From Pseudoflavonifractor sp902362925 (lineage in GTDB: Bacteria > Bacillota > Clostridia > Oscillospirales > Oscillospiraceae): 64,000 bases of DNA. This document shows positions 33,079-41,092 of the stretch, piece by piece. The notes beneath the pieces were generated by a model, which saw only the letters and a program-made list of their open reading frames with translations, did not search any database and was not told the DNA's origin. A program made the position numbers and the translations under genes. How positions within the stretch are numbered: position 1 is the first letter of the stretch; each line of letters starts with the position of its first letter. Location: NCBI GenBank assembly GCA_902362925.1, contig CABIYL010000001.1; one strand, given 5' to 3'.

Positions 33079-35202
33079 ATGAAACAGAGAAGAAGCAGCG
33101 TCCGCACCCTGCTGGCAAGCCTGCTGGCTGCGGCCATGCTGATCTCCCTGGTTCCCGCGGCCCTGGCCGCCGGCACCGGCGAGACCCACATCACCATCAT
33201 CGGCACCTCGGACACCCACGGCAACATCTGGGGCTACTCCTATGAGGATATGAAGGAGAGCACCGGGGACGGCCTGGCCCGTGTGTCCACCTACGTCAAC
33301 CAGGTGCGGGCCGAGAACCCCAACACCATCCTGGTGGACGCGGGCGACACCATCCAGGGCACCATCATGACCGACGACCTCTACTCCAAGGACACCGCCA
33401 ACCACCCCGTCCCGGCAGCCCTAAACTACATGAAGTACGACGCCTGGACCCTGGGCAACCATGAGTTCAACTTCGGCGTGGACAAGCTCCAGTCCATCAT
33501 CGACCAGGCCGACATGCCCGTCCTGGCCGCCAACATCAAGAACGCCGACGGCAGCTACTTCACCGGCGCCGGCTACACCATCGTGGAGCGGGGCGGCGTG
33601 AACGTGGCCATCATCGGCGTGGACACCCCCAACATCCCCCGCTGGGACGGCACCAAGCAGGGCGTTGACAAGCTGACCTTTGAGCCCATGGCCGACGCTG
33701 TGGCCGAGTGCATCAAGGAGATCGGCGACAAGGCCGACGTGATCATGGTCTCCGCCCACGCCGGTCTGGAGGCTGAGTACTCCACCGACGGCTCCGACGC
33801 CGCCAAGACCATTCTGGCCAAGTGCCCTGAGGTGGACGTGCTCCAGATGGGCCACACCCACACCACCTACATCAACAACGACACCATCCCCGTGGGCGAG
33901 GCCAAGAACAACGCCGGCGAGGTGGTGCGCTATGACCTGACCCTCAACGCCGACAAGGAGATCACCTCCGCCACCGTGGAGACCGTCTCCATGAAGGACG
34001 TGGAGCCCGACCAGAACCTGCGCAACGTGCCCGCCATCAAGGAGGCCCAGGAGAAGACCGTATCCTTCATCCAGGACAACGTGCTGGGTCATGCCGCCGC
34101 TGACTTCCAGCCCGTCAACGAGATCAAGGGCCTGCCCGAGGGCCGCCTGCAGGACACCGCCGTCATCGACCTCATCGGCACCGTCCAGCTGGAGAACTCC
34201 GGCGCCGACGTGACCGCTGTGGCTCTGTTCAAGGACACCAGCGACCTGAAGAAGGGCGACCTGAACTACGGCAACATGTTCGACATCTACAAGTACCCCA
34301 ACGTGCTCTACACCGTGAAGGTCACCGGCGCGGAGATGAAGGCCTACATGGAGTGGGCCGCTGAGTGCTGGAACCAGTGGCAGCCCGGCGATATCAACAT
34401 CTCCTTCAACCCCGACAAGGCCGGCTACCTCCACGACCACTTCATCGGCCTGAACTACGAGGTCAATCTGTCCAAGCCCGCCGGTCAGCGGATTGAAAAC
34501 GTGACCTTCAAGGGCCAGCCCCTCACCGATGACCAGGTCCTCACTCTGTGCGTCAACGACTACCGCTACACTGGCCTGAAGAACGAGGGCATTATCTCCG
34601 GCGAGAAGGAGTGGGAGTCCTCCGCCTCCGTGCGCGACATGCTGGTGGCCTATCTGGCCGAGCATGACCCCCTGGAGCCCGTGGTGGACAACAACTGGAA
34701 GATCACCGGCGTGGACCTGCAGAAGGACAACCCGGAGCGGGCCGCCTATATCGAGAAGATCAACGCCGGCGAGCTGGCCACCCCCTACAACAAGAGCATC
34801 AACCTGAACGAGGCCAACAACGTGGTGGTCAACGGCAAGCTGTACTCCGCCGCTGAGCTGGACGGCTTCTACCGCCTGCGTGACCTGGCTTCCTCCTTCG
34901 CCGGCACCACCGCCGGCTTCAACGTGGAGTGGGTCAACGGCCAGGTGGTCATCACCAAGGGCGCTGCCTACACTGCCCAGGCTCTGCCCGCCGCCACCGT
35001 CTCCGCCTTTGAGTCCACCGGCACCATCACCGTCCTGGTGGACGGCAAGCCGGTGGAGGTAACCGCCGCGCTGTACCAGGGCAACTACTACGTCTCCCTG
35101 GACACCGTCAACAGCCTGCTGGGCATCCAGGCCACCCAGGCTGACGGCGTGATCAGCCTCACCGCCGACAAGGCCGACGCCGGCAACGGCAACGCCGGTT
35201 AA
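33079..35202 (+). CDS. Secreted 5'-nucleotidase / 2',3'-cyclic phosphodiesterase (UshA/CpdB family)
   Basis: 707 residues. Signal peptide 1-33 (LLAAAMLISLVPAALA, cleavage after ALA). Calcineurin-like phosphatase domain about 37-270 with all metal motifs: GTSDTHGN, VDAGDTIQG, TLGNHEFNFG, SAHAG and MGHTHT. The 5'-nucleotidase C-terminal domain spans about 310-510 (VNDYRYTG). The last 120 residues (NNVVVNGKLYSAAELDGFYRLRDLA and VLVDGKPVEV) look like a copper-amine-oxidase-N/stalk repeat domain that may bind the wall. It would free nucleosides from extracellular nucleotides, feeding the purine uptake genes nearby. The second ATG (33079) is used because AAGGAG is eight bases away from it but only two from the first. 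Confidence 0.93.
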   Translation: MKQRRSSVRTLLASLLAAAMLISLVPAALAAGTGETHITIIGTSDTHGNIWGYSYEDMKESTGDGLARVSTYVNQVRAENPNTILVDAGDTIQGTIMTDDLYSKDTANHPVPAALNYMKYDAWTLGNHEFNFGVDKLQSIIDQADMPVLAANIKNADGSYFTGAGYTIVERGGVNVAIIGVDTPNIPRWDGTKQGVDKLTFEPMADAVAECIKEIGDKADVIMVSAHAGLEAEYSTDGSDAAKTILAKCPEVDVLQMGHTHTTYINNDTIPVGEAKNNAGEVVRYDLTLNADKEITSATVETVSMKDVEPDQNLRNVPAIKEAQEKTVSFIQDNVLGHAAADFQPVNEIKGLPEGRLQDTAVIDLIGTVQLENSGADVTAVALFKDTSDLKKGDLNYGNMFDIYKYPNVLYTVKVTGAEMKAYMEWAAECWNQWQPGDINISFNPDKAGYLHDHFIGLNYEVNLSKPAGQRIENVTFKGQPLTDDQVLTLCVNDYRYTGLKNEGIISGEKEWESSASVRDMLVAYLAEHDPLEPVVDNNWKITGVDLQKDNPERAAYIEKINAGELATPYNKSINLNEANNVVVNGKLYSAAELDGFYRLRDLASSFAGTTAGFNVEWVNGQVVITKGAAYTAQALPAATVSAFESTGTITVLVDGKPVEVTAALYQGNYYVSLDTVNSLLGIQATQADGVISLTADKADAGNGNAG

Positions 35203-35224
35203 CCGCATCTGTCCGTCTTCCTCT

Positions 35225-35259
35225 GAGCGGGCGGGGAGCAATCCCCGCCCGCTCTTTTT
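35225..35259 (+). terminator. Intrinsic terminator
   Basis: Thirteen-base perfect stem (35225-35237 with 35242-35254), GCAA loop, TTTTT. Confidence 0.93.
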
Positions 35260-35294
35260 GCCCTGAACCCTCCCAAAAGGGCAGTCCAAGGCCC

Positions 35295-35323
35295 TTGCAT
35301 CCATAACCCAGGCGGATTATAAT
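35295..35323 (+). promoter_or_regulatory. Promoter for the AEC transporter gene
   Basis: TTGCAT (35295-35300), 17-base spacer, TATAAT (35318-35323). Confidence 0.65.
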
Positions 35324-35380
35324 AACATTTAGTGCTTTTCCTTGGAAAAGGAAATTCTGTATGGATGTGAGGTTCCGGGC

Positions 35381-36313
35381 ATGTTGGATATCTTCAATAA
35401 TCTGCTGGTGGTGGCGGGACAGGTGGTCACCCTCTTCCTGCTGATGGGCGTGGGCTTTGTCATGTTCAAGCAGAACCGTCTCTCCCCTGAGACGCTGGGG
35501 CAGCTGTCCTTCCTGCTGCTGTACATCGTCATCCCCTGCGTCATCATCGACTCCCTGCAGGTGGAGCCCGACGAGGCCCTGCTGCGGAACATGCTGCTCA
35601 TGTTCCTTCTCACCGCGGGATACTATGTGGTGTTCTGCTCCCTGCTGCCCCTGCTGTTCCGCTCCAGCCCGGAGGACACCCGGGCCGTGCTCCGGTTCGG
35701 CACCGTATACGCCAACAACGGCTTTATGGGCATCCCACTGCTCCAGGCAGTGCTGGGCCCCAGCACCGCCATCTTCGCCGTGGTGGCCACCGTCACCTTT
35801 AATATCTCCCAGTGGACCCACGGCGTCATCCTCATGAGCGGACGGAAGCGGCTCTCCATCCGGCAGGCCCTGCTCAACCCGGGCACCGTGGGCCTGGCGG
35901 TGGGTCTGGTCCTCTTCCTCAGCGGACTGCGGCTGCCCTCCATGGTGGGCAACGCGGTGGGCTTTATCGCCGACCTGAACACCCCCCTGGCCATGGTGGT
36001 CATCGGCGGCCAGATGGCCCGCACCAATCTGGGCAGTACCTTCCGCCGTCCCGACCTGTACGCCGTCTCCATCCTGAAGCTGGTGGCCATCCCCGCCGTC
36101 ACCGCTCTGGTGCTCCTGCCCTTCCACCTGCCGCCCCTGGTGTACTGCTCCATGGTCATCCTGGCCGGCACCCCCACCGCCGGCACCAGCAGCATCCTGG
36201 CCCAGCAGTTCGGCCGGGACGCAGGCTCCGCCGCCCAGATGGTCTCCCTGTCCACCCTGCTCTCCGTCATTACCCTGCCGGTGGTGGCGGTGGCAGCCAA
36301 TCTGCTGTCCTGA
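35381..36313 (+). CDS. AEC (auxin efflux carrier) family transporter
   Basis: 310 residues, about ten membrane segments. Family features include MGVGFVMFKQNRLSPETLGQLS near the start, the YANNGFMGIPLLQAVLG stretch around residue 110, and AGTPTAGTSSILAQQFGRDA near the end. Bacterial members move malate or other organic acids; the substrate here is unknown. The start at 35381 is taken because GAGGT is seven bases upstream and the membrane topology starts there; an ATG 13 codons earlier lacks a site. Flanked by its own promoter and a terminator. Confidence 0.9.
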   Translation: MLDIFNNLLVVAGQVVTLFLLMGVGFVMFKQNRLSPETLGQLSFLLLYIVIPCVIIDSLQVEPDEALLRNMLLMFLLTAGYYVVFCSLLPLLFRSSPEDTRAVLRFGTVYANNGFMGIPLLQAVLGPSTAIFAVVATVTFNISQWTHGVILMSGRKRLSIRQALLNPGTVGLAVGLVLFLSGLRLPSMVGNAVGFIADLNTPLAMVVIGGQMARTNLGSTFRRPDLYAVSILKLVAIPAVTALVLLPFHLPPLVYCSMVILAGTPTAGTSSILAQQFGRDAGSAAQMVSLSTLLSVITLPVVAVAANLLS

Positions 36314-36320
36314 ACAACAG

Positions 36321-36350
36321 AAATGCCGCCGGAAATCCGGCGGCATTTTT
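36321..36350. terminator. Bidirectional intrinsic terminator
   Basis: Stem AAATGCCGCCGG (36321-36332) with CCGGCGGCATTT (36337-36348) and T-run; serves the convergent AEC and azlD genes. Confidence 0.88.
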
Positions 36351-36365
36351 TCTTTTACACTTGTT

Positions 36366-36707
36366 TTACACGAATACGGCCTGCACCAGCACCATATAGA
36401 GGATAGTGCCGCCGAAGATGGACAGCAGGTTGTTGTGCTTCCACAGGTGGAGCACCACCACCGCCGCCACGGCGATGACCTGGGGCAGCCACCCGGCGGG
36501 GGCAAACAGGCTGGCCGCCCGCAGGGAGCGCAGGCAGTAGACGATGAGCATGGCGATGATGGCGGGGGGCAGCACCCGGCCCAGATAGAGCACCAGCTTG
36601 GGGGGATTGCCGCCCCGGTCAAAGAGCAGGAAGGGCAGGGCACGGGTGAGGAAGGTGACCACGGCCATCACCGCGATGGCCAGCACAGCGTGAATGGCGG
36701 GGCTCAT
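36366..36707 (-). CDS. azlD: Branched-chain amino acid exporter subunit AzlD
   Basis: 113 residues, four hydrophobic segments, with the AzlD start pattern IAVMAVVTFLTRALPFLLF and the middle YLGRVLPPAIIAMLIVYCLR. AzlD is the small partner of AzlC in export of branched-chain amino acids. Its ATG overlaps the azlC stop as ATGA, so translation is coupled and the stoichiometry fixed. Confidence 0.93.
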   Translation of the reverse strand: MSPAIHAVLAIAVMAVVTFLTRALPFLLFDRGGNPPKLVLYLGRVLPPAIIAMLIVYCLRSLRAASLFAPAGWLPQVIAVAAVVVLHLWKHNNLLSIFGGTILYMVLVQAVFV

Positions 36708-37414
36708 GCATCCGCCTCCTTTCCGGCGGCGTCCTGCTTGTCCAGCCGGGGCCGGAGCAGGAGCAGGGCCACCACAATGGCGCCCAGAGCGGGAAGGAGC
36801 ATCTGCTCCTCCCCCACCAGGATGAGAAACAGCAGGGTACAGCCCGCACCCAGGAAGGCGGGCAGGTGGTCCTTGGCCGCCTTCCACTGGTCCACGGCGA
36901 TGACCACAAAGAGGGCGGTCATGGCGAAGTCAATGCCGGTGATGTCAATGGACAGCAGGCCGCCTGCCACAGCGCCGATGACCGACCCGGCAATCCAGTA
37001 CAGGTGGTCCAGAATGGCCACGGCAAAGTAAAAGTCCTTGGGGCGCACGCCCACAGGCACGGAGGCGCCCGCCAGCAGGGCATAGGTCTCGTCGGTGAGG
37101 GAAAAAATCATATAGAACTTCCGCCAGCCCATGCCCCGGAACTTCTCCAGCATGGACAGACCGTACACCAGGTGTCGGAAATTGATGAGCAGGGTCATCA
37201 CCGCCACGGTGCCCAGTCCGGCGGCGGTGGCCAGCAGCTCCACACCCAGGTACTGGCCCGACCCGGCGTAGATGGTCAGGCTCATAAAAAATGCCCAGAT
37301 AAAGTTGAAGCCCACCCGCTCCAGCATCAGCCCAAAGGCGATGCCGATGGACAGATAGCCCATCAGCACCGGCAGGGTGACGGGAAACGCGGCGGCGAGT
37401 GCCTTGCGGTTCAT
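36704..37414 (-). CDS. azlC: Branched-chain amino acid exporter subunit AzlC
   Basis: 236 residues with about seven to eight membrane segments. The family signature is clear: FPVTLPVLMGYLSIGIAFG at the start, YAGSGQYLGVELL, and LLINFRHLVYGLSML. AzlC with AzlD exports leucine, isoleucine and valine, or analogues. The ATG at 37414 follows AGGAGG by seven bases. No Lrp/AsnC-type regulator is adjacent. Confidence 0.93.
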   Translation of the reverse strand: MNRKALAAAFPVTLPVLMGYLSIGIAFGLMLERVGFNFIWAFFMSLTIYAGSGQYLGVELLATAAGLGTVAVMTLLINFRHLVYGLSMLEKFRGMGWRKFYMIFSLTDETYALLAGASVPVGVRPKDFYFAVAILDHLYWIAGSVIGAVAGGLLSIDITGIDFAMTALFVVIAVDQWKAAKDHLPAFLGAGCTLLFLILVGEEQMLLPALGAIVVALLLLRPRLDKQDAAGKEADA

Positions 37415-37530
37415 GGAAACGCCTCCTCTGCATACTTGCACACAACAGCTTGCTAAAGCAATAGTTTAGTGCCTTTTGGGAAAAAAGGCAAGAAGATGTT
37501 TACAATTTCTCCTCCATGGGCAAAGCCCGA

Positions 37531-37558
37531 TTGCATTTCCCAAAGGATACGGTATAAT
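37531..37558 (+). promoter_or_regulatory. Promoter upstream of the diacylglycerol kinase-like gene
   Basis: TTGCAT (37531-37536), 16-base spacer, TATAAT (37553-37558); the start near 37565 leaves a 190-base leader. Confidence 0.6.
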
Positions 37559-37564
37559 GGGGCT

Positions 37565-37753
37565 ATTAAGCCTCCGGACGGGGGCTCCGGCCGCTGTGCC
37601 GGAACGCCGCTCCACCCGTCCGTGCTCTCTGTCAGCTTTGGAAGCGCTCCAATATGCGGCGGCCCCAGAGACCGCCGCAGCTTTTACTACCTTTTTTCCT
37701 TCTCCGCCCCACACGGCGGAGAACCCGCCAAGTTTCATCTGCTCGGAGGAATT
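37565..37753 (+). ncRNA. Structured leader upstream of the diacylglycerol kinase-like gene
   Basis: Nested stems: outer CGGACGGG (37575-37582) with CCCGTCCG (37615-37622) around inner TCCGGC/GCCGGA (37586-37603). Then GCGGCGG/CCGCCGC (37656-37678) followed by CTTTT, which looks like a leader terminator, and TCTCCGCC/GGCGGAGA (37701-37722) about 20 bases before the ribosome site. No known riboswitch was recognised. In a GC-rich genome part of this pairing may be chance. Confidence 0.45.
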
Positions 37754-38644
37754 ATGAAGAAACTGCTCTTTATCTACAATCCCCACGCCGGAAAGGGCCA
37801 GATCCGTGCCAAGCTGGCCGATGTGCTGGACACCTTCACCAAGGCGGGCTGGCTGGTGACCGTCCGGCCCACCCAGGGCAAGTCGGACGCCACCTATACC
37901 GCCGCCTGGCTGGGCGGGGAATACGACCGGCTGGTCTGCTGCGGCGGAGACGGCACCCTCCACGAGGTGGTCACCGGTCTGATGGAGATTGAACGCCGCC
38001 CCGAGGTGGGCTACATCCCCGCCGGTACCACCAACGACTTTTCCCGTAATCTGAAGCTGCCCAAGGGGTACGACGCCCTGGCCGCCACGGCTGCGGAGGG
38101 TATCCCCCGTCCGGTGGACATCGGCCGGTTCAACGACCGGTACTTTGTCTATGTGGCTGCCTTCGGCGCCTTCACCGACGTGGCCTACGACACCCCCCAG
38201 CAGGTCAAGAACATGTTCGGCCACCTGGCCTATGTGCTGGAGGGCATCTCCCGGCTGGGCAACCTGAAGGGCTACCAGGCCAGGGTGGAGTATGACGGCG
38301 GCGTGCTGGAGGACGAATTTATCTTCGGCATGGTGAGCAACACGGTCTCGGTGGGCGGCATGCTGGGCCTGCCCGCCGACAGCGTGGCCCTGGACGACGG
38401 GCTGCTGGAGGCGGTGCTGGTGCGCACTCCCCGCAACCCCATGGAGCTCCAGGGGGTCATCACCGCCCTGATGAAGCAGACCACCGACGAGGCCGCCGGT
38501 GTGCTGGGCTTCCACACCTCCCGGCTGAAAATCACCTGCGCCGACGAGACCCCCTGGACTCTGGACGGCGAGTACGGCGGCGCGCCCAAGGTGGCGGAAA
38601 TCGCGGCCTGCCGCCATGCGATAAACATTGTCTACGGCGCGTGA
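37754..38644 (+). CDS. Diacylglycerol kinase family lipid kinase (DgkB/YegS/BmrU-like)
   Basis: 296 residues. The N-terminus MKKLLFIYNPHAGKG and the ATP-binding CCGGDGTLHEVV (about residues 62-72), then IPAGTTNDFSRNL, are the conserved blocks of the DAGK catalytic domain. The C-terminal half (LDGEYGGAPK near the end) is the usual beta-sandwich. It phosphorylates diacylglycerol or a related lipid for phospholipid recycling at the inner membrane face; sphingosine-type substrates are also known in the family. The ATG at 37754 follows GGAGGAA. It has a structured leader. Confidence 0.92.
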   Translation: MKKLLFIYNPHAGKGQIRAKLADVLDTFTKAGWLVTVRPTQGKSDATYTAAWLGGEYDRLVCCGGDGTLHEVVTGLMEIERRPEVGYIPAGTTNDFSRNLKLPKGYDALAATAAEGIPRPVDIGRFNDRYFVYVAAFGAFTDVAYDTPQQVKNMFGHLAYVLEGISRLGNLKGYQARVEYDGGVLEDEFIFGMVSNTVSVGGMLGLPADSVALDDGLLEAVLVRTPRNPMELQGVITALMKQTTDEAAGVLGFHTSRLKITCADETPWTLDGEYGGAPKVAEIAACRHAINIVYGA

Positions 38645-38661
38645 ACAACCTTTCGCCTCTT

Positions 38662-38703
38662 CGCCCTGGCCTTTCCCGCTCCGGAAGGGTCAGGGCGCTT
38701 TTG
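38662..38703 (+). terminator. Intrinsic terminator
   Basis: Stem 38662-38676 with 38683-38697 (one mismatch, one G-T pair), then CTTTTGTTT. Confidence 0.8.
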
Positions 38704-38847
38704 TTTCTCAAGCGTCACATTTGTTAAAAAATCGTCAATTCCGCGTCATTTTTTGTGATTCTCAGGCTTTATATCTCATTTTATGTTCAAACTGCTGTAA
38801 ATCAAAAAGTTTTCTCTCTGTTTTGATTCATTTTTCACAAAATTCCC
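38704..38847. other. AT-rich intergenic stretch
   Basis: No gene. CGTCA occurs three times in direct order (38713, 38733, 38744) within AT-rich flanks; otherwise nothing is recognised before the MerR-type promoter at 38848. Confidence 0.4.
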
Positions 38848-38878
38848 TTGACATTCCCCTAAGGGGATAGTTTATAGT
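38848..38878 (+). promoter_or_regulatory. MerR-type promoter with 19-base spacer and central dyad
   Basis: TTGACA (38848-38853), 19-base spacer, TATAGT (38873-38878). Inside the spacer TCCCCTAAGGGGA (38855-38867) is a perfect dyad around one base. Over-long spacers with a dyad between the -35 and -10 boxes are the classic target of MerR-family activators, which untwist the DNA on binding their ligand. A MerR domain is encoded in the third gene of the operon. Confidence 0.75.
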
Positions 38879-39029
38879 TTGAGTTGAACGGAGGCCCTGT
38901 GCGGCGGGTCAGAGACGGGTGTTTATCCGGCTCCGAACTCCGTCCCGAGTGTGTGGCAGGGGCGGAAACGCAGCGTCCGGCGTGAAGGGTCCCACAGTCC
39001 GGAGTCTATTTGAGAAAGGGATGTGTATT

Positions 39030-40316
39030 GTGAAAGAGACCAAAGCAGCGGTTCAGACCGAAGCGGCCAACAGCGACGAATTCAGCAATCAGCGAGTCCC
39101 AATGTCCGCCCGGAAGGGCTTCCTGAGCCTTCTTACCGTATCCCTGGGCTACGTGTTCGTGGTCACCAGCATGCAGGCCGGCGGCAACATCGGCGCGGGC
39201 CTGAACTTCCAGGACACCGTGCTGGCGGTGCTGGTCAGCAGCGTAATCCTGGCGGTGCTCTCCTGCGCCATGGGTGTCATCTCCGCCAAGAGCGGCCTGA
39301 GCCTTGGCCTGCTGAGCAAGTACTCCTTCGGTAAGGCTGGTACCTATGTGCCCGTGGCCATCGTGGTCATCACCACCATCGGCTGGTTCTCCATCGACGC
39401 CTACCTCATCGGCCAGACCACCAATACCCTGTTCCCCGTTATCCCCATTGTCCCTGTTGCCATCCTGGGCGGCCTGGGCATGACCTTCACCGCCATGCGC
39501 GGCATGAAGTGGATGACCTATCTGAGCAACGTGGCCGTGCCCCTCATCATCGTGTTCGGCATTATCTCCATGGTCCTGGCGGTCAACAGCGCTGGCGGCA
39601 TCGCCGGCATGATGGCCATTCCCCAGGAGAATCCCGTGGACTTCGGCCAGGCCGTGGCCTGGGGCGTCGGCTCCTACGCCGTGGGCGCCGTCATGTTCAC
39701 CCCTGACATCATGCGCTTCTCCAAGAACGCCCGCACCGCCATCATCGTCATGATCATCACCATGATGGTGGGCAATACCTTCATGCTCCTCTCCGGCGCC
39801 ATCGGCTCCGTGGTCACCGGCACCCCCGACGTGGCCATCATGCTGTCCATGCAGGGCCTGCTGGCTCCCGCCTTCCTGGTGCTGGTGCTCAACATCTGGT
39901 CCACCGCTCAGGGCTGCGTCTACTCCGGCTCCATGTCCCTCAACAGCGTGGTGCCCAAGGCCAAGCGTACCTGGCTGGTGGCCGGCTTCGGTATCATCGG
40001 CATCATCTTCGCCCTCATCGGCTTCTACAACTACTTCGGCTCCTACATCGACTTCCTGTCCGCCGCTGTGCCCCCTCTGGGCGGTATCTTCCTGGCTGAC
40101 TTCCTGGTGACCTACCGCCAGGACTACCCCGAGATGGACTCCGTGGAGCTGCCCACCGTCAACGTGGCCGGCTTTATCGCCTGGATCGTTGGCTTCGTGG
40201 TCAACCGCATCGACATCGGCATCGGCATGCCCGTCATCAACTGCATCATCGTGGCCTTTGTGGTAAAGGCCATCCTGGGCAAGGTCATGGGCAGCGGCCT
40301 GAATACCAAGGCCTGA
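39030..40316 (+). CDS. NCS1 family permease (cytosine/purine/allantoin/hydantoin type, CodB-like)
   Basis: 428 residues, about twelve membrane segments. Family features: RKGFLSLLTVSLGYVFVVTSMQAGGNIGAGL (first helix region, residues about 28-58), GWFSIDAYLIGQ, and MFTPDIMRFSKNARTA. NCS1 carriers bring in nucleobases and related N-heterocycles with H+ or Na+. GTG at 39030 is preferred: AAAGGG is nine bases upstream, whereas the ATG at 39021 directly abuts it. First gene of the operon with the two cysteine hydrolases and alcohol dehydrogenase. A 10-bp stem-loop without T-run (40331-40355) follows, probably a processing or stability element. Confidence 0.9.
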   Translation: MKETKAAVQTEAANSDEFSNQRVPMSARKGFLSLLTVSLGYVFVVTSMQAGGNIGAGLNFQDTVLAVLVSSVILAVLSCAMGVISAKSGLSLGLLSKYSFGKAGTYVPVAIVVITTIGWFSIDAYLIGQTTNTLFPVIPIVPVAILGGLGMTFTAMRGMKWMTYLSNVAVPLIIVFGIISMVLAVNSAGGIAGMMAIPQENPVDFGQAVAWGVGSYAVGAVMFTPDIMRFSKNARTAIIVMIITMMVGNTFMLLSGAIGSVVTGTPDVAIMLSMQGLLAPAFLVLVLNIWSTAQGCVYSGSMSLNSVVPKAKRTWLVAGFGIIGIIFALIGFYNYFGSYIDFLSAAVPPLGGIFLADFLVTYRQDYPEMDSVELPTVNVAGFIAWIVGFVVNRIDIGIGMPVINCIIVAFVVKAILGKVMGSGLNTKA

Positions 40317-40330
40317 TTATCCGAGCTTCC

Positions 40331-40355
40331 GGGACCGCGGCTGAGCCGCGGTCCC
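40331..40355 (+). other. Intercistronic stem-loop
   Basis: GGGACCGCGG (40331-40340) pairs with CCGCGGTCCC (40346-40355); no T-run, so likely an RNA stability element between permease and hydrolase genes. Confidence 0.5.
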
Positions 40356-40441
40356 CTCACTATCCGGCCCGCTCCTGCGTGGCCTGACAACAAATAACCC
40401 CCTAACAGGCGCCATACGCCAACTGAAAGGAGATTTTTTAC

Positions 40442-41038
40442 ATGAAAGGCTTTGCGGAACATTTTGTGGACGACGGCTCCAACTTTGAGGTAACCGATCC
40501 TGCGCTGGTCATCGTGGACATGCTCAACGACTTCTGCAAGGAGGGCGGCGCCATGGTGCTGCCCGAGGGCCTGGAGACCATCGAGCCCACCCAGAAGCTG
40601 ATTGCCGCCTTCCGTGAGAAGAAGCTGCCCATCATCTACATCAACGACTGCCACCGGGCCGGCAAGTACGACAAGGAGTTCGACAAGCGGGCTCCCCACT
40701 GCATTGAGGGCACCTGGGGCGCCCAGGTCATCGACGAGCTGGCCCCCCAGCCCGAGGACTACCAGATTCCCAAGCGCCGGTTCAGCGGCTTCTACCAGAC
40801 CGACCTGGACCTGGTGCTCCGTGAGCTGGGCCGCAAGACCGTAGTGGTCACCGGCGTGGTCACCAACATCTGCGTCCGCTCCACCTGCCACGACGCCTTC
40901 TTCCTGGGCTACCAGGTGGTGGTGCCCAAGGACTGCGTCCGGGCCACCGGTCCCCGTGAGCAGGAGTCCACCCTGTGGGATATCGAGACCCACTTCGGCG
41001 CCGTCACCGACAGCGAGACCGTGCTGTCCAAGCTGTAA
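40442..41038 (+). CDS. Isochorismatase-family cysteine hydrolase
   Basis: 198 residues. The catalytic triad of the family is in place: Asp26 (VIVDMLNDF), Lys111 (IPKRRFSGF) and Cys144 (VVTNICVRST), with a cis-peptide-type VV-T step before the Cys. Relatives hydrolyse amides or ureido groups: nicotinamide, ureidoacrylate, N-carbamoylsarcosine, biuret, maleamate. With an NCS1 permease in front, an amide or carbamoyl product of an N-heterocycle is the natural substrate guess. Strong AAAGGAGA site before ATG 40442. It is clearly related to the hydrolase half of the next protein (both share the HCIEGTWGAQ/HCLEGTWGAQ stretch). Confidence 0.9.
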   Translation: MKGFAEHFVDDGSNFEVTDPALVIVDMLNDFCKEGGAMVLPEGLETIEPTQKLIAAFREKKLPIIYINDCHRAGKYDKEFDKRAPHCIEGTWGAQVIDELAPQPEDYQIPKRRFSGFYQTDLDLVLRELGRKTVVVTGVVTNICVRSTCHDAFFLGYQVVVPKDCVRATGPREQESTLWDIETHFGAVTDSETVLSKL

Positions 41039-41092
41039 TCCATCCCGCCGCCCTCCGGGCGGCCATTCCAGACGGCAGAGGAGGGAGCGAGA

